Shown: positions 32,109 through 40,557 of the stretch, piece by piece
Layout of the letters: every line of letters starts with the position of its first letter
Numbering within the stretch: position 1 is the stretch's first letter
From: Chloroflexota bacterium
Lineage (GTDB): Bacteria > Chloroflexota > Anaerolineae > Anaerolineales > UBA11858
DNA: 42,744 nt
NCBI GenBank assembly: GCA_018263575.1
Contig: JAANWX010000058.1
Location: forward strand, 1-42,744
Reading direction: 5' to 3'
Notes under the pieces: generated by a model
Told to the model about the DNA's origin: nothing
The model's input: the letters and a program-made list of their open reading frames with translations, nothing else
Databases searched by the model: none
Translations under genes and position numbers: made by a program

Positions 32109-32284
32109 TATGCTGGTGGTGTAGCCGGGGTTTCTACGCCGCGCCGTGCGGGCCTGTGGCCACTAGCCAAGGGCTGTACACCGTAGGCGCACAACGTAAC
32201 CCCGTGGGCGCGAGATATCGTCCCCCTCCGGGGATGCTGCGCGAAAATCTCGACTACAGACCACTACCATTTTGAGCAATTACC
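32097..32284 (+). mobile_element. MITE family 1, copy 2 (188 bp), between sucC and sucD
   Basis: Flanked by the 7-bp duplication TGCAGCC (32090-32096 and 32285-32291). Ends GTGCCTGCTTAATATGCTGG and CCATTTTGAGCAATTACC, identical or nearly so to copy 1. Contains the 23-bp module (ACTAGCCAAGGGCTGTACACCGT) that copy 1 lacks, but lacks the GGTGTTGCCCACAGGGCATG part of copies 1 and 3. Removing the element and one TSD restores ..GCT GCA GCC TAA and a ~32-bp sucC-sucD gap. Confidence 0.92.
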
Positions 32285-32323
32285 TGCAGCCTAAGTGTAA
32301 TCCTCAGTGGAGATAATTTTGCT

Positions 32324-33184
32324 ATGAGTATTCTCGTAAATAAAAACACACGTTTATTAGTACAAGGTATAACGGGCCGCGAAGGTCTATTTCATACTGA
32401 ACAAATGGCCGCCTACGGCACCAATATTGTGGCCGGCGTCACCCCCGGGAAAGGCGGAGCATGGGTCTTGGGTGGGAAGGTCCCCGTTTTCGACTCGGTC
32501 CGAATGGCCCGGGAAGCCACCGGCGCCAACACGTCCGTGATCTTCGTCCCCTCCCGATTTGCCGCTGATGCCATATTCGAAGCCGCTGACGCCGGGATTG
32601 AATTGATCATTGCCATTACCGAGGGCGTTCCCGTTCAGGATATGATGCGCGTTCGGAATTACCTGGACCAAAAAAATGTTCGCCTGGTAGGCCCCAACTG
32701 TCCCGGTATCCTTACCCCCGGTGAGGCCAAAGTGGGTATCATCCCTGGGAATATTGCCATTCCCGGCAACGTGGGCGTGGTATCCCGCTCCGGGACCTTG
32801 ACCTATGAGGTGCTTTATGCCCTTAAGAACTTGGATATGGGTGTTAGCACTTGCGTTGGTATCGGAGGTGACCCTGTCAATGGTACGAACTTTATTGACA
32901 CCTTACGCTTATTCGAGGTTGATTCCCAAACAGAAAAAGTTGTCTTGATTGGTGAGATTGGCGGTAGCGACGAAGAAGAAGCGGCCACTTTCATAGCCAG
33001 CCAGATGAGCAAACCGGTCGCTGCTTTCATCGCTGGGCAAACCGCTCCCCCTGGAAAGCGCATGGGGCATGCGGGGGCCATTGTTCAAGGCGGAACGGGT
33101 TTGGCAGAAGATAAAATCAGGGCCCTCGAAGAGGTTGGCGTAAAGGTCGCAAAACATCCAGAAGAAATTCCTTCGCTGCTATAA
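32324..33184 (+). CDS. sucD: Succinate-CoA ligase, alpha subunit
   Basis: 286 residues. CoA-binding and phospho-histidine subunit paired with SucC. '[20 protein letters not shown]', '[10 protein letters not shown]', '[20 protein letters not shown]', '[12 protein letters not shown]', '[12 protein letters not shown]' and '[14 protein letters not shown]' with the phosphorylated His (H249 by my count) are all present. GGAGAT lies upstream of the ATG. The inserted MITE increases the gap to sucC to ~215 bp, so translational coupling is lost, although read-through transcription remains possible. Confidence 0.97.
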   Translation: MSILVNKNTRLLVQGITGREGLFHTEQMAAYGTNIVAGVTPGKGGAWVLGGKVPVFDSVRMAREATGANTSVIFVPSRFAADAIFEAADAGIELIIAITEGVPVQDMMRVRNYLDQKNVRLVGPNCPGILTPGEAKVGIIPGNIAIPGNVGVVSRSGTLTYEVLYALKNLDMGVSTCVGIGGDPVNGTNFIDTLRLFEVDSQTEKVVLIGEIGGSDEEEAATFIASQMSKPVAAFIAGQTAPPGKRMGHAGAIVQGGTGLAEDKIRALEEVGVKVAKHPEEIPSLL

Positions 33185-33270
33185 AGGGCTGTCCAAAAAT
33201 AACGCTGTAGGGCAGGTTTTCGCGTAGCATACCTGAAGAGGTACAATACCCGCCACTGGGGAGCTTAAAA

Positions 33271-33303
33271 CAAAAAGTCTGCCTTGACCGAGGCAGACTT
33301 TTT
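33271..33303. terminator. Bidirectional terminator between sucD and acpP
   Basis: AAAAAGTCTGCCTTGACCGAGGCAGACTTTTT: AAAGTCTGCCT/AGGCAGACTTT stem with T-tracts on both strands, serving the convergent sucD and acpP genes. Confidence 0.93.
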
Positions 33304-33330
33304 ATGTTGTCAAGCAAGCAGAAGAGTGGA

Positions 33331-33564
33331 CTACATCTTCTTCTCAACAAACTGGGCTGCTTCTCCAACAGTGGTAATTTCTTGTGCTTCTTCGTCAGAG
33401 ATCTCGCCGCCAAATTTGTCTTCGAATTCCATGATCAATTCAACCAAATCCAACGAATCTGCGCCCAAATCTTCCCGAAAGCGTGCTTCAGGGGTCACTT
33501 TTTCAGGGTCTATAGCCAAAAGGTCTACGATAATATCCTGTACTTCTTTTAATACATCAGCCAT
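33331..33564 (-). CDS. acpP: Acyl carrier protein
   Basis: 77 residues, acidic, with the 4'-phosphopantetheine attachment motif '[20 protein letters not shown]' (Ser37). It carries acyl chains in fatty-acid synthesis and supplies PlsX with acyl-ACP. AAGGAG lies 8 bp before the ATG. It stands alone, 99 bp downstream of rpoB on the same strand; TGATACTAT (minus, -10 at 33615-33620) may be its own extended -10. The fab genes that usually surround it are absent. Confidence 0.97.
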   Translation of the reverse strand: MADVLKEVQDIIVDLLAIDPEKVTPEARFREDLGADSLDLVELIMEFEDKFGGEISDEEAQEITTVGEAAQFVEKKM

Positions 33565-33663
33565 AAAATTTTCTCCTTTGATAAAAATCAGGGCGTAAAA
33601 TCAGGGTCAATAGAATAGTATCACAAAATTGAATATTTTACCATAATAAACCAGACCGATCTT

Positions 33664-36600
33664 CTACCGTCGCCCCAGCTTTAACAAGCCGGAGGCCATT
33701 CGGGGGGCTTGGGTTTGGCTATCTTCTTTACCAAAGCTAATTACTTCACCATCCTCAGTGATGGCTTCAATGGATAGCCCAAGGCTTTGCATTTCGCGGA
33801 CGAGCACATGGAAGGAGGCTGGTACGCCAATACCTTCAATGGGTTCACCTTTGACAATGGCCTCATAGGCTTTGACACGGCCCACTACATCATCCGATTT
33901 TATGGTCAACATTTCCTGTAAGGTGTGAGCAGCGCCGTAAGCTTCGAGAGCCCAAACTTCCATCTCTCCAAAGCGCTGGCCGCCGAATTGAGCCTTTCCG
34001 CCTAGTGGTTGTTGGGTGACCAAACTATAGGGTCCAGTCGAACGTGCGTGAACCTTGTCTTCGACTAAGTGGTGAAGCTTTAGGATGTTCATAACACCCA
34101 CCGTAACAGGATGATCATAAAGTTGGCCGGTTCTACCATCGCGCAGCATTTGCTTGCCAAAAGTGGGAAGAGGCGTTCTTGTGCTTTCGGCCACTTCACG
34201 AGCCTTCACACGAAGGTCTTCCAAGGACATATCTTTTAAATCATCTTGTACGTCTTCCTTTGTTTCCGCAACCCATATTTCTAAACAAGCTTTAAGGGCG
34301 TGCTCATCTTGCGCATCGCGTTTCGTAACGGGGATTTCAGCATCCTCGAAGAAAAGAATTTTATCGGGATCATACCCCTTTTCTTGGAGCCATTCACGCA
34401 AAACAACTCGCCGGGCGTAATTCTTGTTGCTAGCCAGCTCGTATGCGTCATAGCCCTTACCGCTCATAGATTCCTCGAGGTACAAACGTCGCACTTCATC
34501 TTCATCGAAGATATCTTCAGGATCATAATCATATTGGTTAAGCCATTCCCAGGCTTGTACCATGATCTCGTTCCAGGCTTTATCCATCATCCAAGCACGC
34601 GCTAACTCGGCCTCGATTTCGTCTTCAGTAGCCCCATCGAAAACGGGGGTAATGGCCCGGAATCCCAATTGGGAGGCTGCCCAACCAAGATGCGCCTCTA
34701 GTACCTGTCCAATATTCATGCGTCCAGGAACGCCTGTGGGACTAAGGAGCATATCCACCGGGGTGCCATCTTCCAAATAGGGCATATCTTCTGCAGGAAC
34801 AACCGTTGAAATAACGCCTTTGTTACCATGCCGGTTAGCAACCTTATCACCCTCCGTTATACGACGCCGTTGAGCAACGAAGATGCGCACCATCTTCTCG
34901 ACACCAGCAGAAAGATCTGCATTATCTTCCCGGGTGAAAACTTGCACTTCAATGACCTTCCCGCGTTCTCCGTGCGGCATTCGCAAAGAAGTATCCCTTA
35001 CATCTCGTGACTTTTCTCCAAAGATAGCTCGTAGCAAACGTTCTTCCGGTGAAAGCTCTTTTTCACCCTTGGGAGAAATTTTGCCAACCAAGATGTCTTT
35101 CGGGCCTACTTCAGCGCCAACACGAATAATGCCCTCTTCGTCTAAATCCTTAAGGGCATCTTCGCCAACATTAGGAATATCACGGGTGATTTCCTCTGCG
35201 CCTAGGCGCGTGTCACGAGATTCAACCTCATGTTCCTCAATGTGAATCGAGGTATATATATCATTTTCAATGAGATGCTCAGATATCACTACTGAGTCCT
35301 CGAAGTTTGCGCCCTCCCATGACAAGAAAGCGATTACTACGTTTTGTCCCAAAGCCAAATTACCGTCTACGGTTGAAGAAGAGTCAGCAAGGACATCGTT
35401 TTTATGAACAATTTGTCCTTTACTAACAATGGGGCGTTGATCGATGCAGGTGCTTTGGTTAGAACGTTGATATTTCCACAAAGAATACTCTTTGATCACA
35501 CCTTCTGAATTACGAATGGTGACTTTATCTCCGACGACAGAAATGACTTCTCCATCCTCTTCAGCGGAGAGCACCTGGCCAGAGTCAATAGCGGCGGGGT
35601 GTTCAATCCCCGTAGACGCCATGGGGATATCAGGTTTCAACAATGGCACGCCTTGGGCTTGCATGTTCGCGCCCATTAAAGTTCGGTTAGCGTCATCGTG
35701 AGACAGGAAAGGGATCAAGGCCGCGCTGATACCAATAATCTGATTGGGGGCCACGTCCATGTAGTCAATCTCTGAAGGCCTGAAAAAGTCAAATCCTAAA
35801 CGGTGCCGAGCAGAGATGCGGTCTTCAACAAATTCATAATGTTCATTGAGGGTCGAGTTACCTTGGGCGATGACGAAACGATCCTCAGCGTCCGCGGCGA
35901 GGTACACTGAATCTTCTGAGACATAAGGCCGAACTGGTACTTCCTCTACGCCGGCCTTTTGCATCGCCTTGGCCATTTTTTTGCTGACACGTTCACCCTC
36001 TTCGGCGATGACTTTGTCCGTTTTTGGGTTCTTGACGGTTTCTCGAAGCTGACAGCCAACAAGTTCAGGATTATCGGGAGGGAGGGTTTTGTAGACTTTG
36101 CGATAGGGAGTCTCAATGAAGCCATAATCGTTCACTTCGGCGTAACAAGCGAAACGTCCTATGAGGCCAATGTTGGGTCCCTCAGGCGTTTCAATGGGGC
36201 AGATTCTACCGTAGTGGGATTGGTGAACGTCACGCACGTCAAAACCCGCTCGCTGCCGATGTAGGCCGCCTGGGCCTAAGGCTGAAAGGGTGCGCTTATG
36301 CCTCAACTCCGAAAGGGGGTTCGTCTGGTCCATGAACTGCGAAAGTTGGCTCGATCCGAAGAACTCCCGCATAGAAGCCACAACTGGCCGAACATTGACC
36401 AAAGAGACGGGGGACATTTTTTGTCTACCACGGAGGGACATCCTTTCTCGAATCACTCTTTCCATGCGTCGGAAACCAACCCGGAGCTTATTTTGGATCA
36501 ACTCGTCCACGGTCTTTATGCGCCGGTTCCCCAAATGGTCGATATCATCCGGGTCTTCCATTCGATTATTGATCTGAATCAGTCGATACACCAGGTGATA

Positions 36601-37578
36601 GATATCCCATTTGGTGATTGTTTGATGGGTGATGGGAACCTTATCGTAAAGATCAAATTTTTGGTCTAATTTGTACCGTCCCACGCGCTTGAGGTTATAC
36701 CGCCGCTCATTGAAGAGTTGATTTTCTAAGAATTCCTTCGCGTTCTCAATGGTGGCCGGGTCACCGGGCCTCATCCGTTTGAAAATATCTATCAGGGCCG
36801 CTTCTGCTATGGTGAGCCCATCAACCAGTTCCCATTCTGGCTCTTGGCCAAAACAACCAGGGATAAGCATACGGTCGGTATCAGTATCCACATCTTCGAA
36901 CAAGGCCATTAGCTCTTCATCAGACCCTGTTTGGAAGGGGGAATCCTCAATGCCATCGTCTACGGCGGCAAGGGCACGCAAGAAAATTGTGATCGGAATT
37001 GTACGCTGGCGGTTGAAGCGAATCACCAGGTAGCCCGTCTTGCGAGTCTCAAATTCCATCCAAGCTCCCCGATCCGGGATCATCTTGGCCGTAGCTAAGC
37101 GCCGCCCCGTTGAATGGTCAACATCCGCCTCGAAATAGACCCCAGGAGAGCGGATCAATTGGGAAACCACGACACGCTCCGTACCGTTGATGATGAAAGT
37201 GCCTTTGGGGGTCATCTCAGGGAATTCCCCCATGAAAATTTCTTGCTTGATCGGCTCAGGAACCTTCGGGCCGGCCAATAGCACAGAAACGTACAAGGAG
37301 GAAGAATAAGTCAAGTCGCGCTCTATGCATTCTTGGATGGTGTATTCAGGTCCGTCGAAACGATAATCTAGCCCCCATTGTTCCGCTTCGATCGAATCAC
37401 TGGGGAAGTACAGACGCATTTTTTCATTATAAGACTCAATTGGTGAGATCTCATTTAATAATTCTTCTATGCCCTCTTTCTTTAGTCGTTTGAAAGATTC
37501 AACTTGGACGTCAATCAGCGGTGGTAAGTCATACCGATAGGTTATGCGGGCGTAATTCTTGGCTGGGGTTTGCGCCAT
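33664..37578 (-). CDS. rpoB: DNA-directed RNA polymerase, beta subunit
   Basis: 1304 residues. Core subunit forming the catalytic cleft with beta prime. Features: 'RITYRYDLPPLIDVQVESFK' at the N-terminus, 'SQLIRSPGVYFEADVDHSTG', the rifampicin region 'FFGSSQLSQFMDQTNPLSEL' (406-425) with His427 and 'TLSALGPGGL' as in sensitive enzymes, 'YGRICPIETPEGPNIGLI', 'GDKVANRHGNKGVIS', and near the C-terminus 'QPLGGKAQFGGQRFGEMEVW'. AGGAGTGAT precedes the ATG. rpoC does not follow: acpP is next on this strand. Upstream there is the divergent era instead of rplJ/rplL. So the classic rplKAJL-rpoBC cluster is broken here. Confidence 0.98.
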   Translation of the reverse strand: MAQTPAKNYARITYRYDLPPLIDVQVESFKRLKKEGIEELLNEISPIESYNEKMRLYFPSDSIEAEQWGLDYRFDGPEYTIQECIERDLTYSSSLYVSVLLAGPKVPEPIKQEIFMGEFPEMTPKGTFIINGTERVVVSQLIRSPGVYFEADVDHSTGRRLATAKMIPDRGAWMEFETRKTGYLVIRFNRQRTIPITIFLRALAAVDDGIEDSPFQTGSDEELMALFEDVDTDTDRMLIPGCFGQEPEWELVDGLTIAEAALIDIFKRMRPGDPATIENAKEFLENQLFNERRYNLKRVGRYKLDQKFDLYDKVPITHQTITKWDIYHLVYRLIQINNRMEDPDDIDHLGNRRIKTVDELIQNKLRVGFRRMERVIRERMSLRGRQKMSPVSLVNVRPVVASMREFFGSSQLSQFMDQTNPLSELRHKRTLSALGPGGLHRQRAGFDVRDVHQSHYGRICPIETPEGPNIGLIGRFACYAEVNDYGFIETPYRKVYKTLPPDNPELVGCQLRETVKNPKTDKVIAEEGERVSKKMAKAMQKAGVEEVPVRPYVSEDSVYLAADAEDRFVIAQGNSTLNEHYEFVEDRISARHRLGFDFFRPSEIDYMDVAPNQIIGISAALIPFLSHDDANRTLMGANMQAQGVPLLKPDIPMASTGIEHPAAIDSGQVLSAEEDGEVISVVGDKVTIRNSEGVIKEYSLWKYQRSNQSTCIDQRPIVSKGQIVHKNDVLADSSSTVDGNLALGQNVVIAFLSWEGANFEDSVVISEHLIENDIYTSIHIEEHEVESRDTRLGAEEITRDIPNVGEDALKDLDEEGIIRVGAEVGPKDILVGKISPKGEKELSPEERLLRAIFGEKSRDVRDTSLRMPHGERGKVIEVQVFTREDNADLSAGVEKMVRIFVAQRRRITEGDKVANRHGNKGVISTVVPAEDMPYLEDGTPVDMLLSPTGVPGRMNIGQVLEAHLGWAASQLGFRAITPVFDGATEDEIEAELARAWMMDKAWNEIMVQAWEWLNQYDYDPEDIFDEDEVRRLYLEESMSGKGYDAYELASNKNYARRVVLREWLQEKGYDPDKILFFEDAEIPVTKRDAQDEHALKACLEIWVAETKEDVQDDLKDMSLEDLRVKAREVAESTRTPLPTFGKQMLRDGRTGQLYDHPVTVGVMNILKLHHLVEDKVHARSTGPYSLVTQQPLGGKAQFGGQRFGEMEVWALEAYGAAHTLQEMLTIKSDDVVGRVKAYEAIVKGEPIEGIGVPASFHVLVREMQSLGLSIEAITEDGEVISFGKEDSQTQAPRMASGLLKLGRR

Positions 37579-37869
37579 ATCATCACTCCTGATTTCAACT
37601 AACTGCAGGTCTATTGAGTTGCTCGTGAACTAGAAGACACCATGCGACACAATGCCCTGGTTGAGTACCAGGGCAAATGATTTAATGATAACCTAGTTTA
37701 ATAAAACAATGGTCTTTATCCTCTCTAAATATTAAAGCGGACATCAATCCAGAACCGCTATTATACTGACCGGGGGGCTTCTGGTCAAGGTAAGTGGGAA
37801 TTCTTTTAATATTCCCCCTCGGATTTCAAGCGCTTTTAGAGTAGAATGTAGTTCTGTTTTCTGGTATCC
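37579..37869. promoter_or_regulatory. Divergent rpoB/era spacer: rpoB promoter and leader hairpin
   Basis: Minus strand TTGACC (37783-37788), 17-bp spacer, TATAAT (37760-37765) is a very good promoter for rpoB with a ~175-nt leader. The leader has a perfect 8-bp hairpin TGCCCTGG-N7-CCAGGGCA (37653-37675) without a T-tract. On the plus strand TAGAAT at 37842-37847 may be the -10 of era. Confidence 0.75.
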
Positions 37870-38805
37870 ATGTTAAGGGCAAGCAAAAATATGACTGACA
37901 AAACGTATAAGGGTTATCAATCTGGCTTTGTGGCCGTTATGGGAAGGCCAAATGTGGGCAAATCTACGCTACTGAACGCTTTACTGGGCCAAAAAATTGC
38001 CGCTGTCTCTTCCAAGCCGCAAACCACCCGCATGCAACAAATGGGGATTCTCACCCTGGAAAAGGCACAAATCATTTTCATCGACACGCCTGGGGTGCAT
38101 CGCCCCCATCACAAATTGGGGGAATATATGAACGTGGAGGCGAAAAGAGCCATCCAAGACGCTGACCTGGGCCTTTTCCTTGTGGATGGCACCACCTTCC
38201 CGCCCCACGAGGAAGACCACCTCCTGGTCGACTTTCTCCGAGACCTCCCCACGCTCCCCACAATGATCATGGCCCTTAACAAAATAGACCGCCTGGATGA
38301 GGATGAGCTGCAAGAACGTCTGGACGTGTACCAGCAACTTCTCCCTCAGGCGGAGCTTATCCCCATCTCTGCCGTGCGGGGAGAGAATCTAGACCGTCTC
38401 CAAGAAGCCATCGTTGACCATTTACCGGAATTCCCCCCTTTCTTCTCCCCTGAGCAGATCACCAATCTCTACGAGCGAGACATAGCCGCTGACCTCATTC
38501 GCGCCGCGGCCATGCTCTGCCTAAAAGACGAACTCCCTCACGTCATCGCCGTACGCATGGACACTTACAAAGAGCGTGGGGATAAAGGGGCTTATATTGA
38601 AGCCACAATTTTCGTGGAGCGCGACTCCCAGAAGGGTATTCTAATTGGCTATAAGGGGAAGATGATCAAGCGCATTAGCTCCATGGCACGCAGAGAGATT
38701 GAAGATATGAGCGGCCGCAAGGTCTACCTGAAGTTGCGCGTGAAAGTTCGTAAAAATTGGCGTAATGACGAGAATGCTCTCAGGTTGTTTGGGTTTAAGA
38801 AGTGA
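37870..38805 (+). CDS. era: GTPase Era
   Basis: 311 residues (304 if the ATG at 37891 is used, which has AAGGG 11 bp upstream; the first ATG has none). Era is a GTPase with a KH domain that binds the 3' end of 16S rRNA and helps 30S maturation. G1 'GRPNVGKSTLLNALLG', G3 'FIDTPGVHRPHHKLGEYMNV', G4 'ALNKIDRL'; the KH domain 'GILIGYKGKMIKRISSMARR' is near the C-terminus (about 255-275). Its 3' end overlaps the end of murJ by 11 bp (convergent). Confidence 0.97.
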   Translation: MLRASKNMTDKTYKGYQSGFVAVMGRPNVGKSTLLNALLGQKIAAVSSKPQTTRMQQMGILTLEKAQIIFIDTPGVHRPHHKLGEYMNVEAKRAIQDADLGLFLVDGTTFPPHEEDHLLVDFLRDLPTLPTMIMALNKIDRLDEDELQERLDVYQQLLPQAELIPISAVRGENLDRLQEAIVDHLPEFPPFFSPEQITNLYERDIAADLIRAAAMLCLKDELPHVIAVRMDTYKERGDKGAYIEATIFVERDSQKGILIGYKGKMIKRISSMARREIEDMSGRKVYLKLRVKVRKNWRNDENALRLFGFKK

Positions 38806-40378
38806 GTTTCGTACCGATATTTGCCATCACTTGCCGCACCTCTTTTACCCCCAAGATGAGAATTACCCCAAAATACACCGCTCCTCCCACCGCGACTCCG
38901 ACTCCCCCCGCGACCCAGGCCGGTGACGCGCTGAATCTGGCCAACCAGGCCCACAGGGTCAGGGCCATCCCCCCACTGGCCAGGGCCGCGCTCGATCCCC
39001 CTTTTAGAATTTCTCCTCCTTTCATCCCCCGCAAACGTTTTCGCATTAGAAATAATAGGCCCGCCATCTCTAGGGCTGTGGCCAGGGAGTTGGCCAGGGC
39101 CAGTCCCCCGTGCGGCATCCATCCCCAGCGTTCGAAGAGGGCGGAAAATAAGAAGCTGAATCCCACGTTGAGGGCCATGGCCCCGGCGCCCACGAAGACG
39201 GGGGTTTTGGTGTCGTGCAGGGCGTAGAAAGCGCGGGCCAAAATCTCCACCACGGAGTGCCCCACCAAGCCTGCCGCGTACCACAGCAAAGCCCAGGCCA
39301 CAAGATCGGTGGAATGGGCCGTGAACTCCCCGCGTTGGTAGAGGAGGGCGATGATGGGCTGGCGGAGGAGAACGAGTCCCACCGAGGCGGGCAGAGCCAA
39401 CAAGATCACCCCCCGCAGGCTGGCGGCCAGGGAGGAGCGCATTTCGTCGAGGCGGTTTTTGGCCACCTGGGCCGCGAAGGTGGGCAGGGCGGCAATGGCA
39501 ATGGATTGGGCGATGGCGGCCTGGGGCATGAGCATGAGCGCAAAGGCAAAGGTGATGGCGGCCACGCTGCCGGTGGGTTGGCGGGAAGCCAGGCGGACGT
39601 TGATCCAAAAGTTGAGCTGCACCACGGCTACCCCTAACAAGCGTGGCCCCATCAGGCGCCCCACTTCGCGTACGGGGGGAAGGCCTAGGCCCAAGGTTGG
39701 TGAGTAAGACCCTTTTTGGCGGGAGAGGGCAGGGAGTTGGAGGAGAAGGTGCAAGCCAGAGCCAATTAAAACGCCCCAGGCCAGGCCATAGATTCCCATG
39801 GAGGGGGATAGAACCAGGACACCGAAGATCATCCCCACCTGGTACATGGCTGGCGTGAGGGCGGGGATGAAGAAAACTTGTTTGGAGTTGAGGATGCCCA
39901 TTACTAATCCGCTAAGCCCGAAGAGCACGGCGGAGGGGAGCATGATGCGCGTGAGTGAGACGGTGAGGGCTTCTTGAACCGGGTCAGCGCTGACTCCGGG
40001 GGCTATGAGGCGCACCACTTGTGGGGCGAAGATGGCCGCTATCCCGGCCGTTAGGGTGACGATCAGAAAGACCAAGTTAGTGATGGATGAGGCCAGTTTC
40101 CAGGCTTTGGCGCGTTTTTCTTGGGCGAGGAGGCCGGTGAAAGTGGGGATGAAGGCCGATCCCAACGCCCCGCCCGCCACCAGGTTAAAGAGCGTTTCGG
40201 GAATGCGGTTGGCGGCGGTGAAGGCATCCAGGGCCGAACTGGTTCCAAAAGCGTTGGCGACCAAGATTTGGCGGGCAAGCCCGGTCAGGTTGCTGAGGAT
40301 GAAGGCTGCCATGACCATCCCCGCCGCACGGGCGATTTGGCCGGTGGCTGAGGTTTTTTGGGGGGATTCAGTGCTCAT
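38795..40378 (-). CDS. murJ: Lipid II flippase MurJ (MviN)
   Basis: I use the ATG at 40378 (MSTESPQKTSATGQIARAAG); the 54 additional residues in the track come from repeat DNA. ~527 residues with about 14 TM helices, a MOP-superfamily exporter moving lipid II across the cytoplasmic membrane for peptidoglycan synthesis. MurJ marks: 'ILSNLTGLARQILVANAFGT', 'DAFTAANRIPETLFNLVAGG', 'ALGSAFIPTF', 'LLYQRGEFTAHST', 'GLVGHSVVEILARAFYALHD', 'TKTPVFVGAGAMALNV'. The ATG lies 7 bp after an extended -10 (TGATATAAT), so the mRNA is probably leaderless. Confidence 0.95.
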   Translation of the reverse strand: MSTESPQKTSATGQIARAAGMVMAAFILSNLTGLARQILVANAFGTSSALDAFTAANRIPETLFNLVAGGALGSAFIPTFTGLLAQEKRAKAWKLASSITNLVFLIVTLTAGIAAIFAPQVVRLIAPGVSADPVQEALTVSLTRIMLPSAVLFGLSGLVMGILNSKQVFFIPALTPAMYQVGMIFGVLVLSPSMGIYGLAWGVLIGSGLHLLLQLPALSRQKGSYSPTLGLGLPPVREVGRLMGPRLLGVAVVQLNFWINVRLASRQPTGSVAAITFAFALMLMPQAAIAQSIAIAALPTFAAQVAKNRLDEMRSSLAASLRGVILLALPASVGLVLLRQPIIALLYQRGEFTAHSTDLVAWALLWYAAGLVGHSVVEILARAFYALHDTKTPVFVGAGAMALNVGFSFLFSALFERWGWMPHGGLALANSLATALEMAGLLFLMRKRLRGMKGGEILKGGSSAALASGGMALTLWAWLARFSASPAWVAGGVGVAVGGAVYFGVILILGVKEVRQVMANIGTKLTS

Positions 40379-40384
40379 AGAGAG

Positions 40385-40396
40385 GATTATATCATT
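40385..40396 (-). promoter_or_regulatory. Extended -10 of murJ, leaderless start
   Basis: Minus strand TGATATAATCCTCTCTATG: TGN-TATAAT with the ATG at the position where transcription should start. No -35 consensus; the upstream DNA is heptamer repeat. Confidence 0.65.
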
Positions 40397-40532
40397 GGGG
40401 GTTGGAGGTTGGAGGTTGGATGTTGGATGTTGGAAGTGGAGCGAGGTGCGTTGCACCTGCATTTGGGTGCATTGCACCTTGGGTTGAGAGGTTGGGAGTT
40501 GGAGGTTGGATATTGGAAGTTGGATGTTGGAA
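40395..40532. repeat. Heptamer arrays around a GGTGC palindrome pair
   Basis: GGTTGGA x3 then TGTTGGA x2 (about 40399-40436), AGGTGCGTTGCACCTGCATTTGGGTGCATTGCACCT (40444-40479), then GGTTGGG, AGTTGGA, GGTTGGA, TATTGGA, AGTTGGA, TGTTGGA (about 40491-40532). The same two families stack at 24955-25102. Confidence 0.9.
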
Positions 40533-40557
40533 CGTCTCACGTTTTACTCATTACTCA

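Noticed and set aside
36298-36669. Antisense ORFs over the rifampicin region of rpoB
   Set aside because: No ribosome site or recognisable product; the sense frame is unambiguous.
38724-39608. 294-aa minus-strand ORF inside murJ
   Set aside because: Out-of-frame shadow of murJ, rich in Pro/Arg/His as expected for an alternative frame.
40379-40540. N-terminal extension of MurJ in the ORF track
   Set aside because: Encoded by heptamer repeats (NIQLPISNLQLPTS...), and an extended -10 lies immediately before the inner ATG.
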